Shown piece by piece: positions 1 to 11,672 of a DNA stretch of 64,000 bases. Location of the stretch: positions 92,569,324 to 92,633,323 of the forward strand of contig NC_067474.1 of assembly GCF_947179515.1 (NCBI RefSeq), in the 5' to 3' direction. The notes beneath the pieces are model-generated. The model had not been told where the DNA came from. It saw only the letters and a program-made list of their open reading frames with translations, and made no database searches. The DNA is from Apodemus sylvaticus (taxonomy: Eukaryota > Chordata > Mammalia > Rodentia > Muridae). How positions within the stretch are numbered: the first letter of the stretch is position 1; every line of letters begins with the position of its first letter. A program made the translations under genes and the position numbers.

Positions 1-1595
1 TGTAGAAGTTTTTCTTTCTGCAAGTGTTATTCTCTTCTCCTGTTTCAATAGAAGTTTATTACTCCTAACTTCCCCCTAGACTGACAAGCAAGAGGCATCT
101 CAACAAAAGGGAAAAGGCTCTAGCAACTAATCCTTTACTTAATCTCCTGATGTTTTAGGATGAGGGGATAAATGTCTGAGACTGCAGTCTCTGGCTTCAG
201 AGGAACACAGAAGGCAGGTCAGCTACTTTATTATAGTAACTTAGACTTAAATAAATAAACTTTTTATTATACAGCAACCCTAAATTTACCATAAGACAAA
301 GTCTTACCCCAGAAGTTGGTAGGACAAAGTCTACCCCTGCCTGTGCTCTTTCCTGCTCCGCTGCCTCAAGAAGAACCAAAGAAAGAAACAACTCTGCTGG
401 GGCTCCCAGCATCTTTGCTGTATATTTCAGCTAAGGTTATTGCTTTTGGATCTTAAGAACCTCTCACTTTCCTGGCATCTGGGACTTTGTAGTGGCTACT
501 AGACTTTCCAGCCCTCCCATCCTCCACTGCTACACCTCCTGACTCCTCTTAACTACAGTATATTACAAATTATTCACTCTTACAATTTCAATATTTTATC
601 AGCCAGCTGTCTTTACTGGGTAGTTTGTTTTTGTTTTTGTTAATTTCATTGTTTTCAAAACTTATTACATAACTATGGTTTTCATATTCCTGTTTGGGTT
701 TCCATTGGGGAGCACCTTGTCTTTTTCATCTCATTACCAAGGAATATGCTAATTTTCTATAAATATATCCTTCTTCTTACGGTACCCTTGAAATCTTTAG
801 ATATGATTGTTTTTATTTATCAAGTAGGTTTCACCAAGAAGGGAGTATGAGGTTTATTAGGAGGGAAGTAAACAATGAAGTGCCAATGAAGTAGGTTAAT
901 GAGTATACTCTACCACCACTGGAGAATTCTAGACCTACTTCAAAATTGTGGCACACAGCTCAGTTGAGCAATGTAGAAATGGATTAACTTATTTCTCAGT
1001 TTCTTCAGGAGAATAAAGATGATTAGTTATGAACTCTTTAGCCATTTGGAAGCATCTGTTAGAATTTACCCCAGCTTGCAACCTTTCTCCATTTCTCCAA
1101 AATCAGGGCACACAGCTCTTTCTATGATGCAAAGAATCGATGAAACTCTAGTGAGCATTGGGCTCAGATACATTATGTCTGGGTTGCAAGATAAGTTAAT
1201 GGTTCTACTGGAATCTTTATTCTGTTTTGTTCATGCTGCTTGACTAGCCCAGTTTAACCACATTAAATGGGACTTCCAGCCACACTCTGAAAACCTATAC
1301 TATCTAGAAAACTCTGGGTTTTCTCCTAGGGTTTTGAAGAGAAACAGAAAACACCTATAACCTTAGGTTTCTTACCATACTGTACAAGGTAGCTATCTCT
1401 CCCATATTCTAACTTTAACTTCATGTGCTGATGAAGGTTTATAAAACCAGTGCTTTTTTGCCTTTCAAAATCTCATATTGCTTCTAAGCATCCCATCATG
1501 CTTTCGTTTCTGCTTTAAGATTCAATCATGCTGCCCAACACTTTAGAATTCAACATTCCTACCTAATAAATCTTAGTATGAGTGTTAATTTTTTT
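1..1595. other. Unassigned non-coding stretch
   Basis: I see no gene or confidently recognised repeat here. Small ORFs (about 197-412 minus and 1019-1243 plus) lack family resemblance, splice context and coding bias. The part around 180-560 is more GC-rich than the rest and reads like a decayed dispersed repeat, but I cannot name its family. Confidence 0.5.
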
Positions 1596-1596
1596 A

Positions 1597-1629
1597 ATTT
1601 TTTTATTCGATATATTTTTTATTTTTAAT
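1597..1629 (-). mobile_element. Ultra-short L1 3' tip
   Basis: The run contains the rat-type L1 tail signature TTCGATATATTTTTTATTT preceded by a T-rich tract, i.e. the reverse complement of an L1 3' end with poly-A. Homology stops after about 20 non-A bases, where intact copies continue with ACATTTC. It would be an extremely 5'-truncated insertion. A TTTAAT-like motif lies on both sides but is too simple to call a TSD. A chance match in AT-rich DNA is possible. Confidence 0.45.
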
Positions 1630-1639
1630 CAATCGTTTT

Positions 1640-2725
1640 TCCAAGCATGCTAATATCTAAGCAAATAGACAGATAAATAGACACCATCTGAAAGCCATCT
1701 CTTGCTGATGTATGAAATTTAACTTTACAGGCTGACAGGAATACTTGAAGGGACTGCTATAATTAAGATTCTCCTGCCCCTGGTCATTAGGTTTCTAAAT
1801 ACTAGTGGTAGGAATCCTGACCTAACTGTTATATGCATTGTGATTCACAGGAATATTGTTTCCTTTCCTACCCTGATAGCTTGCATAGACTTTTCGGATA
1901 CTATGAAGACAAGGATACCGAAAAGGTTTTCAGGTAAGAACAAGCTTACATACTCTTTCCTGTGTCATAACTGTGCAATGTCTTCATGTGGTGCCAAGAT
2001 AGAACTAGTACCATACTTGTGTTAAGACAAACACTCCATTATGTTTCAAATTTATTTTGGTTTTTATTTATTTTATCCTTTATTTTAAACAAATTTCAGG
2101 TAAACATTTAAAATCATTTTGAATAAATTTAAATATAATAATTCTAATTTATATATAAAGGTAAATAATTTAGATCATTATTTATTTGAAAATATATTTA
2201 CTTACTCTATTTCATATAAATGCTTATGTGAAACATCTTTCAATGAACCTCTGTTATGCAATTTTATAGAACCAGTTCTGTATGTTATAAATTGTTTAAT
2301 CTTACAATGTAATTCAGTGGTTACTAAGTTAAAATGTTGATTTACATTTTTTGTAAATTATGCTAAAATAATTTTTAAGTACATGTATTACATATGGATG
2401 TCATAATTGGAACAGTTGATAGAATCATTAATCCTTTTAAAAATTTACTAAAAGTTGAAGATTATAAATTTGTGTTTTATATTCTACCATGAGAAAATAA
2501 TATATAATACACTTGTTCATTGGAATCTGTGTGCAAATGAGTGAAAAATTTCAAACCTTACTTTCTAACCTTGTTTCATATTTTGGAGAGAACATGGCCA
2601 GTGTTTTTCACCCATATAATTTAACTAATTTATTGTGCTAATCAAAAAATTATATGCCAAGACACACTTGACAGTAGATCATAAAACCTGGGATATAGTT
2701 GAAAACATGTATAATCACAAAAGGA
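1640..2725. other. Unassigned AT-rich stretch
   Basis: Very AT-rich DNA without a recognisable gene or repeat. Small ORFs at 1840-2025 and 2119-2340 are low-complexity and AT-driven. Confidence 0.5.
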
Positions 2726-2726
2726 A

Positions 2727-2754
2727 ATATATATATATATATATATATATATAT
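2727..2754. repeat. (AT)n microsatellite
   Basis: An uninterrupted alternating AT run of about 28 bases. Confidence 0.95.
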
Positions 2755-2828
2755 CCATACCATTCATTTTTATGAGAATATCTGGATTGTTTTTTTACTG
2801 TCTGTCATTATGTAGTCAGAACAAGCTT

Positions 2829-3062
2829 TAAATTTTTATTTATTAGTGTATGTGAATGTATGGTGTGTGTGTGTGTGTGTATGTGTGTGTATGTGTGTAT
2901 GTGTGTATGTGTGTATGTGTGTATGTGTGTATGTGTGTGTGTTCATGATGGCACACTTATAGAGGCCAGAGGATAACTTAGAGCCATAAGTTTTCTCTTT
3001 TTACATTTATTTACTTTCCAGAGACTCTATAAGGGTCTTTACTTTCTCAGCCATTTCACTTG
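2829..3062 (-). mobile_element. Old B2/B3-superfamily SINE, antisense, with TG microsatellite
   Basis: A TTTATTTATT start is followed by a long TG/TATG tract, then GAGGCCAGAGGATAACTT and, at the far end, a degenerate CAGCCATTTCACT box. This order is that of a reverse-oriented rodent B2/B3-type SINE, with the pol III promoter end on the right and the CA-rich 3' tail on the left. The copy is diverged and internally shortened; the subfamily is not certain. Confidence 0.5.
2862..2941. repeat. (TG)n/(TATG)n microsatellite
   Basis: Tandem GTGT and TATG units form the tail microsatellite of the surrounding antisense SINE. Confidence 0.95.
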
Positions 3063-4384
3063 CTGTATGATGGTCAATTTTAATATTATAAGGTGACATG
3101 TTAATACTATGTCCTTCAATGTATCACCAAAAGTTTATGCCATATTGCTATATTCATAGGTCAGAATCACACTCTACCCTCATCAGAGAAGAGTTATTAC
3201 TTTTGAAGTAAATGGGAATGAACATAGACACATACAAATGTGCAATATGTACATATAGCTGACTTCAGAGCACTGTGCCCTTCATTCAACGCTATGGGAT
3301 CTATGTATAAGAGGAGGAAGAAATATTTTTAAATCCAGAAGTGGACTGATATGTATATGAACTCACAGTATCTGTAGCAGCATGCACAAGACCATCACTA
3401 GTTCAGTCCAGACCAAACCTCATAAATGAGAAAGGTAAGTATACAGAGAGTCCCACCCCTAACCAAGAAGCTATATGCAACTGATACTTGCTGAGTAAGG
3501 AAAGTCAGTTTTTTCCAGTAGAGTTTTGCTGCAGGTATCAACTAATCTTCCTGAGTAGGCCCATATACAGAAGCATTTGACTAACACAAAACAGATTTCA
3601 TATCTTTTTGTAATATTTCATTTTGTCTTTACATTTTGTCTTATTTCTTTCAGTTTTATTTTAGTTTGTATATTTGTCTTGATTCTGTTGCATACTAGAG
3701 AGAAAGACAAACAGAGAGAGAAGGGGGAGGGAAGAGGAAGGGGAGAGGATGGGGTAGAGGGAGGGGGGAGCATAGTTATATTGGGATGTAGGAATGATCT
3801 AGGAGGTGTCACAGAAGGGAAATACAGTACATTGTGTGAAAATATAGTACACTGTATAAAAAGTTAAAACTAATTTAGTTAAAATAAAACTTCCAGACTC
3901 ACATTATTCATATATTACAAGTAGAGCTTTCTTTTAGATAGAGATTTTAAAAGCAAGCATAATGCTTGTATTCATCTTTGAGTATAATTTAAAATTTTAA
4001 AGGATTTAGACAATTAGACTATGATTTATTTTAAAATTGTTTCATTTAAACAGAAGGAAGCCAAGTTCTAAGTGGGGTGTGATAAAAGTATACAATCTTG
4101 CTACAAAAGGACAGCATTGTCAACCTGAAAAAAATCTAAAAAGACCATGTAAAGCATTACAGGGAGATTTTGACTATATAGGGCTTGCCTGTGTGCTTTC
4201 TTGTTCGAGAATCTCTTATTTTAAGTTCACTAATAAAAGAGAACATTCTCACTTTGGTGGTATAATTTCCTAGACATAGAGTTAGGAGCTGTAGTAGAAG
4301 AGAGAATTTGAGTAGTGAGTGAACAAATGTACAATCACTAAGCCCATATAGACTCCTTTTTCTCTTTCTACTCTGGACTGTATA
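3063..4384. other. Unassigned stretch with a GA-rich island
   Basis: No gene recognised. A purine-rich island (about 3700-3772, AGAGAGAAGGGGGAGGG-like) gives overlapping low-complexity ORFs on both strands at 3577-3867, which I regard as spurious. Confidence 0.5.
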
Positions 4385-4505
4385 TATGAATTGACTTGTA
4401 TTTGAAGTTCCTGTCTTGACTACCTCACAACAATGGATGATACTCTGGATGTGAAAACTGAAATAAACATATTTCTTAAATAAGTTTTTTATTTTTCAGT
4501 GGGGC
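4385..4505. repeat. Fragment of a rodent dispersed repeat (LTR-like)
   Basis: Contains the pattern of CTTGACTACC, then GATGGATGATACTCTGGATGTGAAAACTGAAATAAACAT-like text, which resembles the AATAAA-bearing end of a common rodent dispersed repeat also seen near 46.2 kb. The family is unassigned; a MaLR-type LTR is possible. Confidence 0.35.
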
Positions 4506-5217
4506 ACAAAGTTGGGCTCATCTTATAAGAACAATAGAAATGAAGCCAGAACACTGGATTCTAACATCATCCTGGGTAATGAAGATTAAATATGGTAATT
4601 TATGTTACATACTTACTAGAGAACCTGTTTAAATCTAAAAAATAAGTTTGTATTATTGACAAATTTGACACAAATGGGATTAAACGTTGCTATTACCATT
4701 AGGATCAAATTAAGGAAAACAAGTTTCATTTATTTCCTCAATTTAACCATTAACCATAATTGGTAGAAAATAGCAGAAAAAGTTGAGATTTTTATGAAAG
4801 ACTATTCAGCATTGGTTTTGATGGAAACACATATAACCTTTTTTCTTTGTAATTATAAATCATCTACATTGTACTGGGTATAAACTACTAATTTGTAATA
4901 GCATTTTACACTGAATTGTGGAAAACCAAAAATTCCCTAAGGAAAACAAACAAGACAGATCATATATAAAGTAATATGAATTCTGGAAACTTACTTCAAT
5001 AATAAAATGGCTAGAAAAAATTCTAGAGAACATTTTACAAAGCTTCCATCAGACTCTGATGAGAAGGGAACATCTCTTGGAAATATATATATATATCACT
5101 AAATCTAAATCCATTCTTTCCTTTGAGATTTTTCTAAATATTTCTAAGTTAAATGTGAAGCCCTGCAAAGTTCTATTTTAAAATTACCACCAAGTCAACC
5201 TAAGATCCACTTCCATG
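4506..5217. other. Unassigned stretch
   Basis: AT-rich DNA; no gene or repeat recognised apart from a short AT run near 5083. Confidence 0.5.
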
Positions 5218-5600
5218 TTGGAGTATTTTGTGAAAGAATGCCCCCCATAATCTCATATATTTGAATGCCCACCTGGAGTGTACTATTATGAGGTATGGCC
5301 TTGCTGAAAGAAGTGTGTCACTGTGAGGTTGAGAATGGAGTCTCATATGCTCTATCTATGTCCAGTGTGGCACACACTCTCCTTCTGCTGCCTACAGATA
5401 AAATGTAGATCTTAAGACTCCTCCAGCACCATGTTTGCCTGTCCACTCCATGCTTCTCACCATAATGGTAAGAATAGACTAAACCTATAAAAGACTAAGC
5501 CTATGAAAGACTAAAATGGTATTACAAAACAGCCCAATAAATTGTTTTCCTTAGAAGTTTCTTCACAGAAATGAAACCCAACTTATGAAAGCATTTCTTC
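5218..5600 (+). repeat. Old rodent LTR-like dispersed repeat
   Basis: The series GAGGTATGGCCTTGCTGAA, GTGTGTCACTG, CTCCAGCACCATG, CCATAATGGTAAGAATAG and CCCAATAAATTG matches the order of a very common rodent dispersed repeat that ends in an AATAAA region. I suspect a solo LTR of the MaLR class but cannot fix the family without a library search. The copy is 20-30% diverged by eye and has no coding capacity. Confidence 0.45.
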
Positions 5601-6579
5601 GGGTGCCAACATTATAAAACTGGAGATAGCACTGAAGACATCAATGCCTTATGTAAATCATTACACTGTGACAACAATGCATCTCTTCAATTTGAGGAGT
5701 TGATAGAAAAATTTTACAACCGTATTACAAAAATAAAGATTGAATCTGTATGCTATGTGAAAAAAAGGAGTAAATTTCTAACTGCTCTTGATTATAAACT
5801 TTCCAGCAATATTATCAGATAATTCTTAGTATAAACAACTATTAGTTTGCAGAAATTTAAAAGTTAGTTTGTTCTCTGATGGATCCTTCCCAACTACCAA
5901 AACCTACATCACTAAAGAATCACTAAAGAAATTATTCACATAGTTTTCTGGTTTCTTTCAAAAATTCACAATCAAATATAGGTTTGTTCTTTTTTAATCA
6001 TATACAACAATTTATTTTTTCCTTAAAATAATTTAATTGAATTATTCATTGTTTCCTCAATTTGAACAACAATTTATATAATACACGTGCTATATTTGGT
6101 GATGTTACAAAACTGAATTTATTAAATAAAGTCAAACATATGCCAAAGTCTCTGTTGTCTTAGCAGCCTATGTGATAATTTCATATGAAATTAATGTAAT
6201 TATAATAAATTTCTGCATATTTTATTTCATTATTATTAAAGGAAGAATTATGCTCTAAAAATCCTTAAAGTCTGGAGCTAAATTTTCCTGCATTCTTCTC
6301 TAGGCCTGATTCCTTCTGATAGGTTATCCATGCATAAGTGCCCAATCCTGCAAGACACAGATACATGCCAGTATTAGTAAATGGATTGAGCAACCATATA
6401 TGACAGAATTAGTTAACAGAGTAAGGGCAGAGATTACACAAATATAGTACATGTTTACACAATTCTAAAGTTTTTAAAATTAGAGATGACATAAGCAAAA
6501 ATCATCTTTTAAAGCTGGTATTTTAAATTTCTAATTTTCCTATTGCTTAAATGTACTACATTTTCTTTAGCCATTCTTA
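5601..6579. other. Unassigned AT-rich stretch
   Basis: No gene or repeat recognised in this stretch. Confidence 0.5.
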
Positions 6580-6665
6580 AGTTGAAGGACATATAAGTTA
6601 TTTACAATTTTTGGCTATTATTAATAAAGCTGCTATGAACACAGTTGAGCAAGTGTCCTTGTGAT
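6580..6665 (-). mobile_element. Short old L1 ORF2 3' fragment
   Basis: The motif TTGGCTATTATTAATAAAGCTGCTATGAACACAG resembles the antisense of the ORF2 C-terminal stretch found in better copies here (for example near 19,055-19,090). About 85 bp, diverged, no TSD visible. Confidence 0.6.
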
Positions 6666-6899
6666 CTATTTGTTCACCACACTTCATTCTAACCGAGTCA
6701 TATCCAAACATGAGACACAACCCAGCCATACATCCTGCATTCTTTCCTTACCTGCTCTGTAATTATCAAACTTAGACCTTACAAAAATTGTCTAGTTGCC
6801 CAGATCTGATCACAAAATAAAAACAAAATGAATGATCATGCCAGGGTTTTCTCTCAGTTCTGTAGTACTGTTTACCAAAGATAATTGCCTATATAACTT

Positions 6900-7990
6900 C
6901 TAGAACACAGAATTTAAATCAACAAACAATCTATGTAAGAGAATTAAAGGAGTTAAAGCAAAACACAATGAAACAGCTCAAGAAAATTAAAAAGAAAGAA
7001 GAGAAGAATAATAAATGTCTAAGTGATATTGTGATAACACAAATATAAAGTTGATGGAAATGGCAAATATTATCCAGGACTTGAAAAAGGAAGTCAGTAA
7101 GGAGCTAGAAACACTGAAGAGGATTAAATCTGAAAGGAAAATGGAGCCTCCCAGTATGCCCAGAGGTCCCAGTGTCAAAACTATCAACCAGATAGTACAC
7201 ATGGTGTTACCCATGACTCCAGAAACCTAGGCAGCAGAGGATGGCCTTGTTGGACATCAAAGGGATGAGAGGTGCCTGGTCCTGGAAAGGCTCTATGCAG
7301 CAATGTAGGGGAATACCAGGACAGAGAAGCTGAGGGGGTTGATTGGGGAACTGGAGGAGGGAAGAGGGCTTATGGGACTCCTGGGGAGGGGGCATCCAGG
7401 AAAGGGGAAATCATTTAAAATATAAATAAAGAATATATCTAATAAAAAATAAAATTAAAAAATAGGAAAAAAAGAAAATGGAGTTATAAAACCTTACAAC
7501 TACTAGAAAACTCAAAGAGAAGTCTTATAAGTAGAATGAATCAGGACTTGAAGACAGCAGACCAAATAATTAAGTAATATGGAAATTTTAAGACACACAG
7601 AAATAAAAGGATACAAGAAAAGTATAGAATACAATGTAAAAGCCAAAATTTTAATTTACAAGCATAGATGAAGGAGAAGAATTCTAAGTAAATGTCAAAA
7701 AACAAATATTCAGCAAGATCAGAGAACTTCAAAAGACATGCCCACACCATATACAAAACATAGAGAACACCAAATAGGCATGTCCAAAACAAGAAATCTC
7801 CATAGCATATCATAATTAAAACACTGAATATACTTAAGAAAAAAAGTACTGAGAGCTACAACAGCAACTGATGCAAGGTACATATAAAGAAAAATACATT
7901 GCATATCAACTAATTCTCAGTTGAAACTTTGAAAGGCTGAACAGCCTTGGATGATCTATTTCTCCTGAGACACCAACTTTCTCTCTCATT
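6900..7990 (+). pseudogene. Old L1 ORF1 fragment, interrupted by a younger L1
   Basis: Sense-strand text such as ATGAAACAGCTCAAGAAAAT, CTAAGTGATATTGTG and (after an interruption) AGATCAGAGAACTTCAAAAG, CATGCCCACACCATATAC and TTGAAAGGCTGAACAGCC follows the order of rodent L1 ORF1: coiled coil, then the RNA-binding domain, then the start of the C-terminal domain. ORF1p is the L1 nucleic-acid chaperone that coats L1 RNA. This copy has many stops and indels and is dead. It is split at 7146/7474 by a short L1 3' end with TSD. The right end decays into CT/CA repeats at about 7990. Confidence 0.75.
7147..7473 (+). mobile_element. 5'-truncated L1 3' end inserted in L1 ORF1
   Basis: Contains a typical L1 3' UTR: the GGCCTTGTTGGACATCAAAG region, a GGTCCTGGAAAGGCTCTATG block, a G-rich GGGGAGGGGGCATCC segment, GGGGAAATCA, then an A-rich tail with AATAAAGAATATAT. 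It is flanked by the direct repeat GAAAATGGAG at 7137-7146 and 7474-7483, so it is a clean target-primed insertion of about 327 bp. The host sequence on both sides is L1 ORF1, which dates it as younger than that host. Confidence 0.9.
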
Positions 7991-8042
7991 TTCTCTGTCT
8001 TTGTCTCTGACTTTGTCTCTGTCTGTTACTCTCTCTCTCTCT

Positions 8043-8079
<37 letters not shown>
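7978..8079. repeat. CT-rich tract and (CA)n microsatellite
   Basis: CTCTGTCTTTGTCTCTG-like pyrimidine text leads into an uninterrupted CA run at about 8044-8079. Confidence 0.95.
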
Positions 8080-8080
<1 letters not shown>

Positions 8081-8391
8081 TAATGTAATTTTTTTACACA
8101 GAATGTGAAACAACCCCTTTGCTTCTTTCCTTTCCCTGATCAGATTATTTGTACCTTGCTATTCCACTCTCTATTGCTCCTGTACCCAAACTACTCTAAA
8201 AATGTTTCATTTTAATATTCCTGATTTTTGCAATTACTCCAGGATGTATACTAACACTTAAAGATGTAAAGCTATATTTCTCTGATGAGACAGCTTCCCA
8301 CTTTGGCTTTCTGTTTCTGAGTTTCCACACTGGATAAGATGTTTTAATAGTAAGGTGAAACCTTAGCATTATTTTAATTTTTCTCTTTGCT
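8080..8391. other. Unassigned stretch
   Basis: No gene recognised; the DNA just left of the twin-primed L1 target site. Confidence 0.4.
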
Positions 8392-8400
8392 AGAAAAATT

Positions 8401-9735
8401 TGCCTTACAGAAACTTTGTAATTTTATGAGATCCCATTTGTCAATTCTTGATTTTAGATCATAAGCTATTGGTGTTCTGTTCAGAAACTTGTCCCCTGTG
8501 CCCATGTCCTCAAGGGTTTTCCCCAGTTTCTTTTCTATTAGTTTCAGTGTGTCTGGTTTTATGTGGAGGTCCTTGATCCACTTGGAGTTGAGCTTAGTAC
8601 AAGGATATAAGAATGGATCTATTCGCATTCTTCTGCATGCTGAACTCCAGTTGAACCAGCACTATTTGTTGAAAAGGCTATCTTTTTTCCACTGGATGTT
8701 TTCTGCTCCAGAAAGATCAAGTGACCATAGGTATGTAGATTAATTTCTGGGTCTTCAATGCTATTCCATTGGTCGACTTGCCTGTCCCTGTGCCAACACC
8801 ATGCAGTTTTTAACACTATTGCTCTGTAGTATTGCTTGAGGTCTGGGAAACTAATTCCACCAGAAGTTGTTTTACTGTTGAGAAAAGTTTTAGCTATCAT
8901 GGGTTTTTTGTTATTCCAGATAAATTTGAGAATTGCTTTTTCTAACTCTGTGAAGAACTGAGTTGGAATTTTGATGGGGATTGCATTGACTCTGTAGCTG
9001 GGATTTAGATGGGGATTGCATTGAATCTTTCCTTCTTCAGAGACCTGAAGTTCTTGGTACATAGATCTTTCAATTGTTTGGTTAGAGTCACACCAAGATA
9101 CTTTATATTTTTTGTGGCTATTGTGAAGGGTGTCATTTCCCTATCTTTTTTCTCAGCCTGCTTATCCTTTGAGTCTAGGAAGGCAACTGATTTGCTTGAG
9201 TTGATTTTATAACCTGCCACTTTGCTGAAGTTGTTTATCAGCTGTAGGAGTTCTCTGGTGGAGTTTTTTTTTGTTGTTTTTTTTTTTTTTTTTTTTTTTT
9301 GAGTCACTTAAGTATACTATCATGTCATCTGCAAATAGTGATAATTTTTCCTCTTCCTTTCTAATATGTATCCCCTTGATCTCCTTATGTTGTCTAATTG
9401 CTCTAGTGAGAACTTCAAGTACTATATTGAAAAGATATGGAGAGAGACGGCAGCCTTGTCTAGTCCCTGATTTTAGTGGGAATGTTTCAAGTTTCTCTCC
9501 ATTTAGTTTGATATTGGCTACCGGTTTGCTGTATATTGCTTTAACTATGTTTAGGTATGGGCCTTGAATTCCTGTTCTTTCCAAGACTTTTAGCATGAAA
9601 GGATGCTGAATTTTGTCAAATGTTTTTTCTGCATCAAATGAAATGATCATATGGTTTTTTTCTTTGAGTTTGTTTATGTAGTGGATTGCATTGATTAATT
9701 TCCTTATATTGAACCATCCCTGCATCCCTGGGATG
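8401..9735 (-). pseudogene. L1 ORF2 reverse-transcriptase segment (inverted part)
   Basis: The minus strand encodes recognisable ORF2 motifs: FDKIQHPFMLKVLERTG, SGTRQGC, then FADDMIVYLSD, the reverse-transcriptase active site, near 9320. The frame is then broken by an A/T homopolymer expansion (about 9267-9300) that inserts a lysine/asparagine run. A further lesion at about 8975-9035 combines a partial duplication of a GATGGGGATTGCATTGA unit with loss of roughly 110 bases found in other copies. The piece is not functional. Confidence 0.85.
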
Positions 9736-10466
9736 CGGCAACCAACAAATTGGGAAAAGATCTTCACCAACTCTACATCCGATAGAGAGCTAATATCCAA
9801 TATATACAAAGAACTCAAGAAGTTAGACCCCAGGGAACCAAATAACCCTATTAAAAAATGGGGTACAGATCTAAACAAAGATTTTTCACCTGAAGAAATT
9901 CGGATGGGTGAAAGACACCTTAAGAAGTGCTCAACATCATTAGTCATTAGGGAAATGCAAATCAAAACAAACCTGAGATTTCTCACACCAGTCAGAATGG
10001 CTAAGGTTAAAAACTCAGGAGACAGCAGGTGTTGGCGAAGATGTGGAGAAGGAGGAACACACCTTCACTGCTGGTGGGATTGTAAGATGGTACAACCCCT
10101 CTGGAAATCAGTCTGGTGGTTCCTAAGAAAACTGGACATGACACTTCCAGAGGAACCTGCTATATCTCTTCTGGGCATATACCCAGATGATTCCCCAGCA
10201 TGCAATTAGGACACATGCTCCTCTATGTTCATAGCAGCCTTATTTATAATAGCTGGAAGCTGGAAAGAACCCAGATTCCCTCAGTGGAGGAATGGATATA
10301 GAAATTGTGGTATATATACACATTGGAGTACTATCCAGCAATTAAAAACAATGAATTTATGAAGTTTTTAGGCAAATGGTTGGAACTGGAAAATATCATC
10401 TTAAGTGAGGTAATGCAATCACAAAAGAATACACATGGAATGCAATCATTGATATGTGGATATTAA
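9736..10466 (+). pseudogene. L1 ORF2 C-terminal segment
   Basis: Encodes PTNWEKIFTNSTSDRELISNIYKELKKLDPREPNNPIKKWGT and the cysteine-rich C-terminal motif CWRRCGEGGTHLHCWWDCKM, with a stop at 10464-10466 after the degenerate terminal peptide. The domain helps ORF2p bind RNA. There is a premature stop near 10,208. This is the sense part of the twin-primed element. Confidence 0.85.
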
Positions 10467-10735
10467 TTAGCCCTGAAGCTCTGAATACTGAAGATACAAT
10501 TAGCATATCAAATGATTCCCATGAAGAAGGAAGAAGAGGGCCCTAATCCTGGAAAGACTTGATCCAGCATTGTAGGGGAGTACCAGGACAGAAAAAAGGG
10601 AGGGGGAAAGATAGGAGAATGGATGGAGAGAAGAAGACTTATGGGACATATGGGGAGGGGGGAACTGGGAAAGGGGAAAGCTTTTGGAATGTAAACAAAG
10701 AATATAGAAAATATAAATATATATAATTAAAAATA
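10467..10735 (+). other. L1 3' UTR and A-rich tail
   Basis: Includes AAGAAGGAAGAAGAGGGCCC, the G-rich AAGGGAGGGGGAAAG block and an AT-rich tail ending next to the right TSD. Confidence 0.85.
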
Positions 10736-10744
10736 AGAAAAATT

Positions 10745-11665
10745 GCAAAGATAATAACTGTTCTTACTTTTACAAACTTCTAAGTTGAGTTTTAGTGAAA
10801 AAAAAATGGGGGCTCATATTTAGTTTTAAGTAAATAGAAAATTCAGATAAAAGTTCAAATTCCCTGTTTTGAAAATCTCTAAAACTTGCCCTCAAGAACC
10901 TATTTCTTGTCATTTAGTGTAAGAAATTCTCATTTAAAACTTACTAAGACTTAGATGTCAGGGGAAGCTGTGCTCACTTTAGACTGTATTTATGGACTAA
11001 TTATATTTTGCTACTAAATTGAAAATCCTTACTTCTAGGCAGTCATGATAGTAAATTACAGACAAAGCTAGACATCTGGTTAAATTGAGTGATCAGAGCA
11101 GAATGTTTCTTGTTTGTGTTAATTATGTTTAGTACATGTAAGTTTAAAATTTTAAATCCAATTGCAATCCGAATGTAAGATATAGGGAAATGAGACCAGA
11201 AATGCCAGCATCTAATTGAGAGAGCTTTTAGCCTTGCATGCTCAGTAAACCAATTACAGACTGACAGCATTTTAAATGTAATATATGATATAATTTTTAA
11301 AGACTATGTACAGAAGTAATGTTCATTTTAAGACCTAGAATATGCTCAGTATCCAAATTTAATTATGTGTGGGGCAGTGAGTTAAAAGGAAAACTATAAT
11401 TTCACCACAGTTACTTGTATCAAATTCATTTTCTTGGTTTGTATTTTGCTTTTATTAGCATGACCAGAGCATGTAATATAAAGTCCTTCCAAATTTCTAC
11501 AACTAAATAAAATAAGAAAAATTATTAAAAGATTTTCTATGCATTTAATGTTTAACTCTAGATTATTTTGTGTTGTTCCTTCTTATCAATAACATTATAT
11601 TTTATTCTATGTCAATATTTCCAGAATGCTTATTTTTGAAAGTATTATGCTTTCAAGTACTTTTT
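10745..11665. other. Unassigned stretch
   Basis: No gene or repeat recognised. The 75-codon minus ORF at 11,043-11,270 has no recognisable family features. Confidence 0.5.
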
Positions 11666-11672
11666 AAAAACA

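Larger units (their letters stand above)
8401..10735 (+). mobile_element. 5'-inverted (twin-primed) L1 insertion
   Basis: Between direct repeats AGAAAAATT (8392-8400 and 10736-10744) lie two L1 pieces in opposite orientations. 8401-9735 is ORF2 reverse-transcriptase sequence on the minus strand. 9736-10735 is the ORF2 C-terminus, 3' UTR and A-rich tail on the plus strand. The inverted piece ends at the ORF2 'FCKA' region, and the sense piece resumes about 30 bases further along the L1 map, so the two are nearly contiguous. That is the hallmark of twin priming, where the second nicked target strand primes internally on the L1 RNA. Neither piece has intact coding capacity. Confidence 0.92.

Noticed and set aside
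197..412. 71-codon minus ORF
   Set aside because: No motif, signal peptide or conserved composition recognised; a single short frame in non-coding DNA.
2862..2941. CRISPR-like regular repeat
   Set aside because: Unit is only 2-4 bases with no spacers; a microsatellite in mammalian DNA.
3577..3867. Overlapping 96- and 64-codon ORFs on both strands
   Set aside because: They are driven by a GA-rich low-complexity tract and a T-rich flank.
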